Assembly (NCBI GenBank): GCA_021234155.1
Contig: JAJEKV010000020.1
Span: forward strand, 8,168,563 to 8,232,562
Direction of reading: 5' to 3'
Source: Isoetes taiwanensis
Taxonomy: Eukaryota > Streptophyta > Lycopodiopsida > Isoetales > Isoetaceae
DNA length: 64,000 nt
In this document: positions 1 through 10,035 of the stretch, in pieces
Layout of the letters: each line of letters opens with the position of its first letter
Position numbering within the stretch: position 1 is the stretch's first letter
The notes under the pieces: model-generated
Databases searched by the model: none
Seen by the model: only the letters and a program-made list of their open reading frames with translations
What the model was told of the DNA's origin: nothing
Made by a program: the position numbers and the translations under genes

Positions 1-1365
1 AAGATTATTGTTAACTTTACACGTCAGAAAATAAAAGAGCAAAAGAGATTCAAGAACTAAATCACAAAACTTACATTGTGAAGAGTGTAATTTTCGAAGA
101 CAGAAATCTGCAAGCGGTGGTGTGTATGTAAGGCACTGGAGCACGCTATTCAAATAGCAAGTATTACCGAGATTCCTAAGACCTGAAGGTCGGCTTTTGC
201 GCCGCCACTCCTCTGGCCAGGTTATATGCAATGGGGGGACACAAGCCATATAAAATTTTGAATTGGAGACAAAAAGTACCGAGTAAAAACGAATTCGGTC
301 CTCAATACTTCAGCAAGAGCTGCATTTCAACAACAGACTCCTCTGAGGTAATACAAGAAATGAATATGAAACTTATTCTTGGAGAATCTGATGTACGCTT
401 TGAATTCTGATACTTGCAGTCCAGAATTACTAGTTTCTGCCGAATTGAAAAAAATGGCTTCTCAAGCGCGAACCTAGACCTCTATTTAGAACCTTGCTCA
501 TAAAAGATTAAACCGGAGCTCTTTATAAAACTGAACCCAAAAACCTAATCTCTGTTTTACAGCCGCATTGCCATAAAACTTCAAAATTGAAACAATATAC
601 TGAATAAATCTGTGACGACTTCAAAATCGATGGATAAACACCATTCTTCCTGTGTTCTTGCTGTAGTTACTATAACTCATAAAGCGATACAAATAATAAG
701 CTGAAATGCTTGTCCCCGGCAACCCTAACAAAGAAAAAAACACTAGAATACTTGTCTTTATATGTCGGACTCGATTCTTGACCAATTCTCTGCAAAATTT
801 TGGAGGGCGAGGCTCCTTGTGTGAGCGGCCGGAGCCGTTTCTGGGCCTAGGTGTCGCAGCAGAAGCTTCGGATAGTGGAAAACTAGTTAATTTGGAGTAT
901 GCGTGTGGCCAAGGGAGGGATTTAATCTGCTGACGTGGGCCGAATCGGGTCGTTTTATCTTCGTGCGCACCTGGCCATTTCAAGTACAGGTCGTCACTAT
1001 CTTGCCGGTAAAATTCTCCCCCCTAAAATTGGGGTCTTCAAGTTAAATATTAATATATGTTTTTTCCAAGGATTATGGGTTTATTTCGTGGGATTGAATA
1101 TGGGTCGTTGATCTTCAGCATATCCCGCGCATGATGCCACATCAACGGCTGCCATTTTTTCCACACAAAAATGCTTTGCCACTTTCTAAGGTCGATTCGA
1201 AACATGCCAAACATATAATTTCATCATCCATTAAATTTGGAACCTTTGCCCATCACCGTCATATATGAACCTTTGCACATCACCGCGATACACTTCAAAC
1301 CCATGGCTGAAACAAAACAATCAAAAAACAAGCTCCGTCTCATGGCATAGCTGTGGCAATAGTGA
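1..1365. other. No gene recognised
   Basis: The stretch is AT-rich with a more GC-rich patch near 790-990. Open frames exist on both strands there but show no known motif, no convincing start context and no splice-supported extension. I see nothing I would annotate as a gene. Confidence 0.5.
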
Positions 1366-1736
1366 TTGCCAATGAAAAAACATGCACTCCAAAGCTCCAT
1401 ACCTCCAACTGGAAGAAAACTCAATCGAATTCTAATAATACAACTGCCCACGATTCAATACACAATACTACCGTCAATACCAAAAAGAGAATGCATAAAA
1501 ACACCCCCTGTCAGCTCTGAGACCCAAAATCAAATAACCCAAACCGGGTTGAAAGGATGGCAAATCCACGAAACCAAAATGCAGAAAAAACCGAAACCCT
1601 GCTTCGAACTGCCGCAAATTCAGAACCCACGAAAGTGGATAAAATACGCCACAACCCACCAAAGGAGGCGCCGGATCTTCAAGGCTAAGGATGAATCCAG
1701 GAAAAAAGGGATGGATGAGCAGAAAACGCTTCAGTT

Positions 1737-1870
1737 CCGCTCCTTAACTGGACTTTCAAATCTTTTCACGAAAAAGCCCATATTGCTGGATATGTTGTTC
1801 GGCCGCTCCTTAACTGGACTTTCAAATCTTTTCACAAAAAAGCCCATGTTGCTAGATATGCTGTTCGGCC
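1737..1870. repeat. Two-copy 66-bp tandem repeat inside an open frame
   Basis: Two adjacent 66-bp copies differ at only a few bases. The period equals 22 codons, so a plus-strand frame open over 1366-1947 carries a duplicated peptide (SLTGLSNLFTKKP, then LLDMLFG). The frame has no recognised domain and begins within low-complexity sequence, so whether it is coding is open. Confidence 0.85.
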
Positions 1871-2089
1871 GCCATAGCTTCAGCTCCGGAACAACATTAT
1901 CTACAGCTGTTCAAGACTGCCCTGAACAACTGCACAAAGCGGAATAAGGAGACGTCTAGCCCTCTTGATTCGCCATCCATCCTACCTAGCAGAGGTCGTT
2001 TCCATTCAATCGTCCCTCTGGGCCCATGCTCTAGGAACGAACATGTCAGAAAAGACAGAAATACCAAATCCGTCTTCATAGCCTAATAA

Positions 2090-3090
2090 GATGCAAAACA
2101 ACAAAGCAACAGGTCGTTTCTTGGCTTCAACGATGCCGGCGCCTGCTCTGCTCCGCCGCACCTGCAAAAACAGAGAGCTCAGCCTCGAAAAAGGAAGTGG
2201 CGTGAAACGCTATCGATGCCCTACAATTTAGCATGAAAAATAGCCAACAAAAAACTTGCAAACAAATTAAAATTAGAAACTAGACCACTAAATGCAAACA
2301 AGCTGCTCAAACATGCCAAAATATACCCTTTTTCATACAATACGGCATCAAAATCATAGTCCTAACCACTGATTCCCAAATACCAAACTAAAATCGCAGA
2401 AGTTTATGTTTCATTTTAGTAACCTTGTCCATAACATAACGTGAGTAATAATAATAACAACAAGAAATAACAAGAAATTTATTGCGGCGGCGCCGCCGCG
2501 AACAGTTCTCTCCACCGAATATTGTTAAGTTGAAACAATGCCAGTTCTAGACATGTGAAAGTTAAAGTAATTGCACTGCTCATGCCTATGCTGGTGTACG
2601 AAGCAGCTACAGGGTGTCGAATTGTATCATAAGTTGCTATTTTTGCTTGCTTTGTCTCTTCTAGCCGAATGGTGTGCAGTGAATCACCAGTGCGTCGTCA
2701 GCCAGCAAAGCAAACTCTACTGCATCGCCAAGCCAGTAATTGCAGTCAGATCCTCCTGAAGGATCAATCTTGAAATGCTTCAATTTTAAGCTTAGATTTG
2801 TTTTGATGCAAGCTAGATCCAACTAAATCTTTGTTAAACCCAAGTCGAATCCACTTCAAAATACGACTATCAATTCTGAAAGACAATACCTTTTGCTTGA
2901 ATTAAGTAGGACATCTGACAAACCTCAAAACCTTAGGCGAAATCGTATTTCATATTTCAAAATCATAGGCGCATCCAATCATAAATGAATATAAGCGAAA
3001 CGAGAAGTGCTTACAGGTGCCAACATACAATCTGGGTCGTAGGGTCGACGAATCCGACGATTGTGGTAGTCCAGGGTGCACCTCGTTTAT
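2090..3090. other. No gene recognised
   Basis: Mixed AT-rich sequence with one perfect GC palindrome region near 2483-2500 (centre GGCGCC). No open frame with a recognisable motif. Confidence 0.5.
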
Positions 3091-3684
3091 AAGCATGTAT
3101 ACGCGTCTCGTCCAAGTAATTTTGAAGGGAGAAAATGTGTGAGAACAAAAAAATGATTATATAGGTATTATGATTGTCTGCCAGTAATGCCCGCAATGAA
3201 TGAGTCTACACACGTGTCGTGTTGTAATTTTCAAGGCATGTAAATCTTCTGCAATAAATCAATCCATCGGCTTCATTTAATGCCGAAAGGTCGACGTCAC
3301 AATATCTTTTGTAATAAATGAGATGTTGACGTCAAGAAATCCTCCCTAATAAATAAGCATGTATAAGTGTCCCGTCCAAGTAATTTTGAAGGGAGGAAAT
3401 ATGTGAGAACGAAAAAATGATTATATAAGTGTCATGATTGTCCGCCATAAATGCCCGCAATGAATGAGTCTACACACATGTCATGTTGTAGTAATTTTCA
3501 AGGCTGTAAATCTTCTGCAATAAATCAATCCATCGGCTTCATTTAATGCCTAAAGGTTGACGTCACAAAATCTTTTGTAATAAATGAGATGTCGACGAAT
3601 AAATAAGCGTGTATACATGTCTCGTCCAAGTAATTTTGAAGGGAGAAAATGTGTGAGAACAAAAAAATGATTATATAAGTTTCA
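3091..3684. repeat. Tandem repeat of about 250 bp, 2.3 copies
   Basis: Units begin near 3091, 3355 and 3605. All start with a GTATA-containing block followed by CGTCCAAGTAATTTTGAAGG. The third unit is cut short at 3684, where a Helitron-like terminus begins. Units 1 and 2 differ by scattered substitutions and small indels, so the array is not recent. Confidence 0.85.
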
Positions 3685-3712
3685 CTAGAAAAAGTGCCTA
3701 GCATTGCTGGGC
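3685..3712 (-). mobile_element. Helitron 3' terminus
   Basis: Read on the minus strand, a 7-bp stem (GCCCAGC/GCTAGGC, loop of 3) is followed after 7 nt by CTAG and then a T. This is the known layout of Helitron 3' ends (hairpin, short spacer, CTRR, insertion between A and T). The interrupted tandem repeat supports it: intact unit 2 reads TCA|TGATTG where unit 3 reads TCA followed by CTAG. The 5' TC end was not found, and no Rep/helicase coding sequence is seen. Confidence 0.65.
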
Positions 3713-5039
3713 TTTTCGTCGGCCATAAGCTGAAAAACTAATGTAGTTAAAGTTATAGTTAATATTTATTTCTACACCTTTAATCAACCCCAACAAAAGT
3801 GTATCACAGTAACATTTGATTCAAAAGTATTTGTGATGGCAATGTGGATGGTGTTATTTCAAGATGTGGATGGATTGCTAATAAGAAAAACCATGTGATT
3901 TTAGTTTTGCAGCGACCTGCGTATGTTTGATGATTTGAAGATCTCCCGAAAATTTGCCTTTGGATTGGATGTTACATTGTCATATTTTCTCACAGTTTAG
4001 AACTTTGGTTTTTTCAATAATTTGTTTCCTACAATTAGCATTCTAAATGCATGTAAAATAGATGAAAATAGTTTTACCAAAAGTCATTCGGCATTGGCGG
4101 ACATAAGTAGAAGTTTGTCTCTATATCAGTCATCATTGGGCATATATAGCTATATAATTTATGATATAGGACTGATAACTTTCAGTGTGCATATATGGGT
4201 TTGGATATGCTCTTTGTAGATTAATTGATGATACCTTGGACATTAAAGAGTGGAATGTTGTTATGAAATTACTGTCTAGAGCAACTGGACATGTGCTCCA
4301 CATGTCGACCATTAGTGGTTATATGTGTTAACCAAGGTGGTCATATAATTTACACATTCAAACCACATGACGACCTTTAGTACTTGTGTGTATTAACCAA
4401 GGTAGTCATATAATCTACACATTCAATATGGTTGTATGCATGTAGTATAAATGATATACTGTGTTTATTATAGAAGGCTTAAACATTCAGATAAGCCTTC
4501 TACATGTTGCAATAACTTGGCTCTTGCCACTTTGAAAGTAAGAGAAGAGTAACAGATCGTTGAATGTAACAACTTCAGTTTTTTTTCTATTATTGCAAGT
4601 TCCAAACCAACAATTAGAAAATTGTTAACAGGTCCGCATACATGCATACGATACTGAAATACAGACCATATGCATTATCAAATTAGCGTATCTAATTGTT
4701 CCTAGGACATGCATCTCTCTTAGTCGATACGTGGTTCTACAAAAATAATGCAGAAAATCCAAATATTATATGGCCTAAATGATTTCATGACAAGCAGATA
4801 TGACTTCAATCTCGAGCCAGTTTCAGTTCAGAGCAAGATTTTATCGCCCAAACAAATACCAGCGAAGGTGGGATAGCTAAAGACAAAACGCAGTTTATAG
4901 ATATGGTTTCAATGTAACCAGTCTGCCATATAATATGTAGCATAGCTCTAACTATGAAATGCTCACTTTTTCAAATAATTTAAGAGATAAAATAGTTTTC
5001 CATTTCCAAGATTTGCAACTTACAAAGCTGTGGAGAATA
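3713..5039. other. No gene recognised; possibly Helitron interior
   Basis: AT-rich noncoding sequence lying on the interior side of the Helitron terminus at 3685. It contains a short direct repeat around 4325-4440 (ACCAAGGT.GTCATATAAT.TACACATTCAA). No open frame with known motifs. Confidence 0.45.
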
Positions 5040-6492
5040 GAATAGTTTTTTAGCGTCCACGGAGACCAATTGGCCTATGGGACCCAAACAAAAAGAGGGC
5101 AGCAAGCGATATCGACCGTGATTAAAAACCCCACTACGAAAGGGTTTTCGAGGGAAAACCTTAGCAATAATAAGCATGTCGACACACTCATAAATGGCAT
5201 AGGACGGTTCAATACCGTCCCGTGGGACATAAACGAGTCCGCATCCATAACCTCCTCGGAGGTATGACCCCAACAATCCCATCGACGCCGTAGTCAATAA
5301 TCGATGCAACGGCTGGCCGTGCACTAGTAATCGAACATATCGCCTTTAATATGGGCAAATGCCGGGCAGATCTGGAGGGCATGACATTCATCCTCAATCG
5401 CGCCCGACAACAACACCGCAAAGCCTTTGCTCGTGGTTCCCGAGCCCAACGCCCCGCTTCAATGCGGAGGCGATGTGCACCGTCTTAATGGAAGCGATAA
5501 GTCCAAGCTTCTTCATGGGCAGCCGGATGTACAAGTACTAGTGTGGGCCTCTTTGTGAGCCTAGGATTGACTTGTGCGATAGTGTGCCGCCTTAACGTGC
5601 GCCGAGCCTCTGCATCCCGTGGCTTGCTAAGGAAAGTAGCATCCGTGTGCAGTTTAAGTGCCTCGCGATCTTTCTTTGTCATGACCGGACGCGATCCTGC
5701 TTGCCTCGCACACCCCAAAAAGAGAACCACCGAGTTTGCTTGTCTTTCCAAATAGGATTTCAGCGCGTTGGGGACCCATCGCCGCGGGCCAAAGCAAGGT
5801 GGGGCAAGCGCGTATCAGCCCATAGCGACCACCTTTTGGAAGTAAACGATATGGCGCTCCAATGCTGCCCCGCTGGAGGGGTAGAAAGCCCGCCTCCGGA
5901 GTAGGATCTGGTATGGAACTGTGGACTTTACCCCTGTGGCTCGCGCCAAGAAGGCCTTCTCGCACTGCCGAGGTCATTCCGTGTGTTGAGGGATATCACC
6001 GACCCCACACTTTATACAAAAGGACCGGCCCACCAAGGCCCTCAAACAAATGTGACGGTGGCCCCAGCATACAACTCCTCCTTTGTGGCTGTTGTTCTCG
6101 CATGGCATATAGTGCTTTCCAACCCGCCGTGACCATGTACTCGATAATCGCATCCCAATGAGTGGTAGTTGAGAACTCAATCCCCAAGTACTTGTAGGTC
6201 GGAGCCACCTCTACCTCCTGTCCCTGGTAAGTGAATGTGGGAAGCCTTGGCTGACGGGATGATGCAACTAGAAGCACCCTAGTTTTGGCCAAGTTAACTC
6301 GCATGCCAGTGAATTGGCAAAAAGTGTCAAGAGCATCCAAGTGACGTTGCATGTCCTCTGGAGTATAGGCCATGAGGTTGACATCGTCAGCATATATGAG
6401 TTGCCGGATTGTGTGATGCATGAGATGTGCGCCTGCACCTCCATGTTCAGAGAGCCAATCTTCCAACTGATCAATGTATAGGCCAAAGAGTC
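5040..6492 (-). mobile_element. LINE, reverse transcriptase C-terminal part and 3' UTR
   Basis: The minus-strand frame from about 6492 to 5996 shows the RT palm: LFGLYIDQLEDWL, then the catalytic YADDVNLMAYT, then TYKYLGIEFS. Further downstream the coding signal decays through several frames to about 5430. The 3' end (about 5150-5040) matches, in opposite orientation, the 3' tail of another LINE copy at 29070-29185. The upstream RT part is missing because foreign sequence starts at about 6493; the endonuclease half of a related element lies at 10036-12590 on the same strand. It is broken and cannot be autonomous. Confidence 0.85.
5125..5148 (-). other. Conserved LINE 3'-UTR stem-loop
   Basis: On the minus strand AAAACCC pairs with GGGTTTT across a 10-nt loop. 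The same stem with a different 10-nt loop occurs in the LINE copy at 29082-29105. An upstream GGTTTTC could also pair with the AAAACC arm, giving an alternative hairpin in both copies. Confidence 0.6.
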
Positions 6493-7629
6493 TTCATCCC
6501 TATTTTTGATTCAGTTCTTATATTTGGGTGCTGGAGAGGCCCTGCGGATCTCCAGTACAGGTTCATAATTTCGATATTATGCAGAATCTCAATCTGTTGT
6601 CTTGTGCCCAACGGGCAAGCCAATGGATGGTCTCATCCCTGAAGTATTCTTACTGCACATCTCCACCCGTTCGTGATAATATCAGAAGCCCACCGGCTCT
6701 CTAGATCTCCCTGCATATATTGCCCAGGTCCTGCAAAAGCAGAGCTGTGCAACCCACACAAACAATAGCCGTTTTTCTAAAAGGGGGCTATGTCTTTGAG
6801 CCCTCTTCTGCCACTGTTCGAGCTCGAAAATGTTATCTTTAGGTGCATCTTACTATGTCGCAGCATCCACATTTGGCCTTAAAACAGCAGATAGTCCAAA
6901 AGGGGCAAAATCACTCCGGTTTCCTCACGAAGCTTCTTCTTGCTCTGTTTCTTGTCAAAATCAGTACATTGTGTCTATCGATCAAGGCAACACATTTACT
7001 TTGTTCAGCTTCTATGCTCTGCCTTAAGCGGTATCTGAAAAAAAAAGTTTAGTCTCTTCATTTAAAAGCAGGGCTCATCATCCTTCCATAAGTTTTTTTT
7101 CTTCCCCCAACTGCGAGAAACAGAGGCCCAAAGGTTACAACAAACACATTTTTGCTTCGCTGCAAATCTACTCTCTTAAAGTATATGCCCTGTTTCTGTT
7201 TTTTAACTGTAATGCAAAAGGCTTTGATGCAGAGTTCCCGAGTTACACCATTGGTCGATCATCTGCTTCTTTCAAACATCACGTGCGCCCTTTGGGTCCT
7301 CCCAGGCTCAGCGACATAATGGAAGAACCTCTACTTTCTTTGGTAGCAACCAAGCTTCATTGGAATCATCAACAAATCCGGCAAGCATACAAACCATTCA
7401 GGCACATACCTCTCTTCGTGCTTCATCGACCTTCATAAAACTGTGGAAATTGAAGTCTTTCAGTCACCGCCAGACTCGTTTCACCCAGATCATAGCAGAT
7501 TCATCTCTTGCATTTTGGCAAATATATTGCACTATTCGTATGCACGGGTTCCTTCAGTTCATTCCGGCAGACCATCACACAACCATAAAGGCCTTGAGAA
7601 CTTCCACAACAAAGCAGCAAGTAACACCA

Positions 7630-8110
7630 CGGCCCCTCATGGCGTGGAGACTCTCAGCGGAAAATGACGGCCACGGCCCATCACGGCCTGGCTTCTCTGA
7701 TCTTCCTGGCATAACTTTGCTTATGAAAACAGAGTAAGTTCAACACCACAGGGTCTGCAGTCGTTTTCCTGCTCGCTACATGAAATACATCGATCTGATC
7801 CTGATGGTAACCGTTCAAGTCTTCTGCGACCCACGGCATCCACGGCACCCACGACATCTGAATCTCCACCACTCCATGGCCATATTTCGACCTCCGTGAA
7901 TCTCACAGCCCTATTCCAGAAGGATTGGCTTCACAGAGTCTCACCACGCCCCCCAGAAGTCCGGCCCACGCCACAAGATATCCACGGCCTCCCCACCTGC
8001 CCCTCAAAGATCAAAGCCCCCACGGCCCATCACGGCATGGACCCTCCCACGGCCATCACTTGCCAAGGCGCCTTCAAATCACCGAACCCCACGGCCCATC
8101 ACGATGTGGC
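7630..8110. repeat. Dispersed CACGGCCCATCACGG motif
   Basis: Near-identical copies of CACGGCCCATCACGG occur at about 7672, 8020 and 8091, with a variant at about 7632. Shorter CCACGGC words occur at about 7830-7850 and 8048. The spacing is irregular. Confidence 0.6.
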
Positions 8111-8989
8111 CACGGCAACTTCAAAGACTCCACCTACCGACGGGCGCGGGCACCAATTCCGCATGCGGCCCACCCAACCATTGAAAAAAAAAAAGGGGGA
8201 GGGGGTGAGCATGAAATTTTTAATTGTCCGCAGATTAAAGGCACGGCACCTATCATTCAACACACATATCTTCAATGACTCGATTCTTTTATGGCAACAT
8301 TTGCACTTCGGCCATTCAAGATGGGCAACATTCTTGGTATTTTCCACTTCTTCTACTATTGAAGAGGGTTTTTTATACCATCTATCATGTTCTATACATG
8401 GCGTGCTTATAAGCAAAAGGCGAAGAAGATGATTCAACCTTCCGCCCTTTCATACCTTTCACCTTTACATGGCCCAACCAAGATGTTAAGGCCATTCTTT
8501 AGCACTTGATGCAAACTCGATCAACGCCCCCTTGGCGGATTTGTTTAATGGTGACTTCTTGACCCCTTCTTCAATTTTTGAGGCATTATGCCTTTGAGGT
8601 GCAACTTTCATCAACCTAAAATTCCAGCAAAGACCATCATTCTCTTTCCACAACAAACTCACGCCCAAAGGCATGAGTTCATCAAAATTGTCACTACCCT
8701 CAAGCGTGACTTTGAGCACAACTTTCAATCCTTTTTTCATGCAAGAAGTCTTTGGAGCATAATTTGGGCACATTTTGGGGACGCCATCTTTGTCGCATTC
8801 TTGGAGATCTTCTTTGCACCCTTTGTACCAACAAACCGACAAAAATGCAAGTGTGTAGGCCTTTTTTTTTTCAGAATCTTTCCTCAACATTTAAGCTTAC
8901 CTCATCGACCCAAATGCGTATGCTTGAGAGACAATTTTTTCAATCCATCTCTGGCCGCCCATAATACATGGCGGTTGAGCCTCTTTCAA

Positions 8990-9215
8990 GTTCAACAAAT
9001 GGCGTGAAGATGACTTAGGACCTTCCGCTTCTTCAATTTCAACTCCTTCCAGCTCAACTATCTCGCTTCAAACTCATTCAAGTTCCATAAATGGCGTGAA
9101 GATGACTTAGGGCCTTCCCCCCTTCAATCACTTATGTTTCAACTCTTTCAAGTTCAACTCCTTGTTTCAACTTTTCAAGTTCAAGAATGGCGTGAAGATG
9201 ACTTAGGCCTTCCGC
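8990..9215. repeat. Tandem repeat of about 95 bp
   Basis: The phrase GGCGTGAAGATGACTTAGG recurs at about 9001, 9092 and 9190. Between copies lie related pyrimidine-rich segments containing TTCAACTC and TTCAAGTTC. Noncoding. Confidence 0.7.
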
Positions 9216-9553
9216 CTTCAACACTTTTTTTGTTTCCTCATTTTTGTTCAACTCATTCCAAGACACTTTGATTGGCGATGTATTCGAGCTAAGTGGCAAG
9301 CTCTATAAGAAGTGGTGACAAAATTCTCAACATTAGATTCGACTTCTATGGATTTAAAGGAGCTCGTGGCAAGCTCAAGAGAAGTGGTGACAAAACCTTC
9401 TCAACCTCTCATGATTTTTGTACTTCATCGACATTGGCATTTTTGGGTCAAGGCTTTTGGCGACATTATCATTATTTCCCTCACTTTTAGCCATCAAGTA
9501 AAATGTTTAACCTGATGTTATAAAGGTTCTACATAGTTTGGTGTGGTGGGGAG

Positions 9554-9995
9554 TGTTAGCCCTTTGGGCTAAACATATGTATGAGTGGCATAGGCCACAT
9601 GTATTTATCACATTGGACCACTTGATCTAGGGCCCAGATTTAGCCCACATATGTGGTAGGTGGCATAGGCCACATGTATTTGTCATATTGGACCCCACAC
9701 CCACGCCCGATTTAGCCTAGATTTGTGGTAGGTGAGATGTCGGGCTAGGGTTAGGGTTTTGCTCTCACGATTTAAAGAGAGCATTTCCTCTCATTGTTTA
9801 GGTTTTTGCTCACGCTTTGGAGCACCTCCTTTGGAGCATCAATGTGATTCTGTTTTGTTCATTCTTTCTCTTGTTCTTGTTCTTGGAGTTTTTTCGCACC
9901 TTCTTTTGTTGATCCATGAGCATTTGTGGCAGCCTTGTGGCATCCGGGCAGTCATGGACTGCTGCAAGGTGATGCCAAAACCCCAAACATCAACA
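9554..9995 (+). mobile_element. Copia-like LTR (solo or 3' LTR)
   Basis: A purine run just before 9554 resembles a polypurine tract. The repeat opens TGTTAG and is proposed to close with ATCAACA near 9995, giving about 442 bp. An internal segment (GGCATAGGCCACATGTATTT) is repeated near 9579 and 9662. No paired LTR is in the window and no coding parts are attached, so this is a fossil remnant. Its age cannot be estimated without the partner LTR. Confidence 0.5.
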
Positions 9996-10035
9996 ATCGG
10001 GCGCCTCGCCCTCGAGCTGGTCGTGATAAATTAAG

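Larger units (their letters stand above)
6493..9553. other. Repeat-rich noncoding insert splitting the LINE
   Basis: The LINE reading on the minus strand stops at about 6492 and resumes near 10036. The insert carries no recognisable protein motif. It contains a dispersed CACGGCCCATCACGG motif (7.6-8.1 kb) and a tandem repeat of about 95 bp (8.99-9.22 kb). It ends in a polypurine-like run followed by a copia-type LTR. It may be a non-coding derivative of an LTR retrotransposon plus other DNA; no matching 5' LTR was found at its other end. Confidence 0.5.

Noticed and set aside
621-983. Overlapping open frames on both strands
   Set aside because: They sit in a GC-rich patch, lack motifs and contradict each other; neither has splice or start support.
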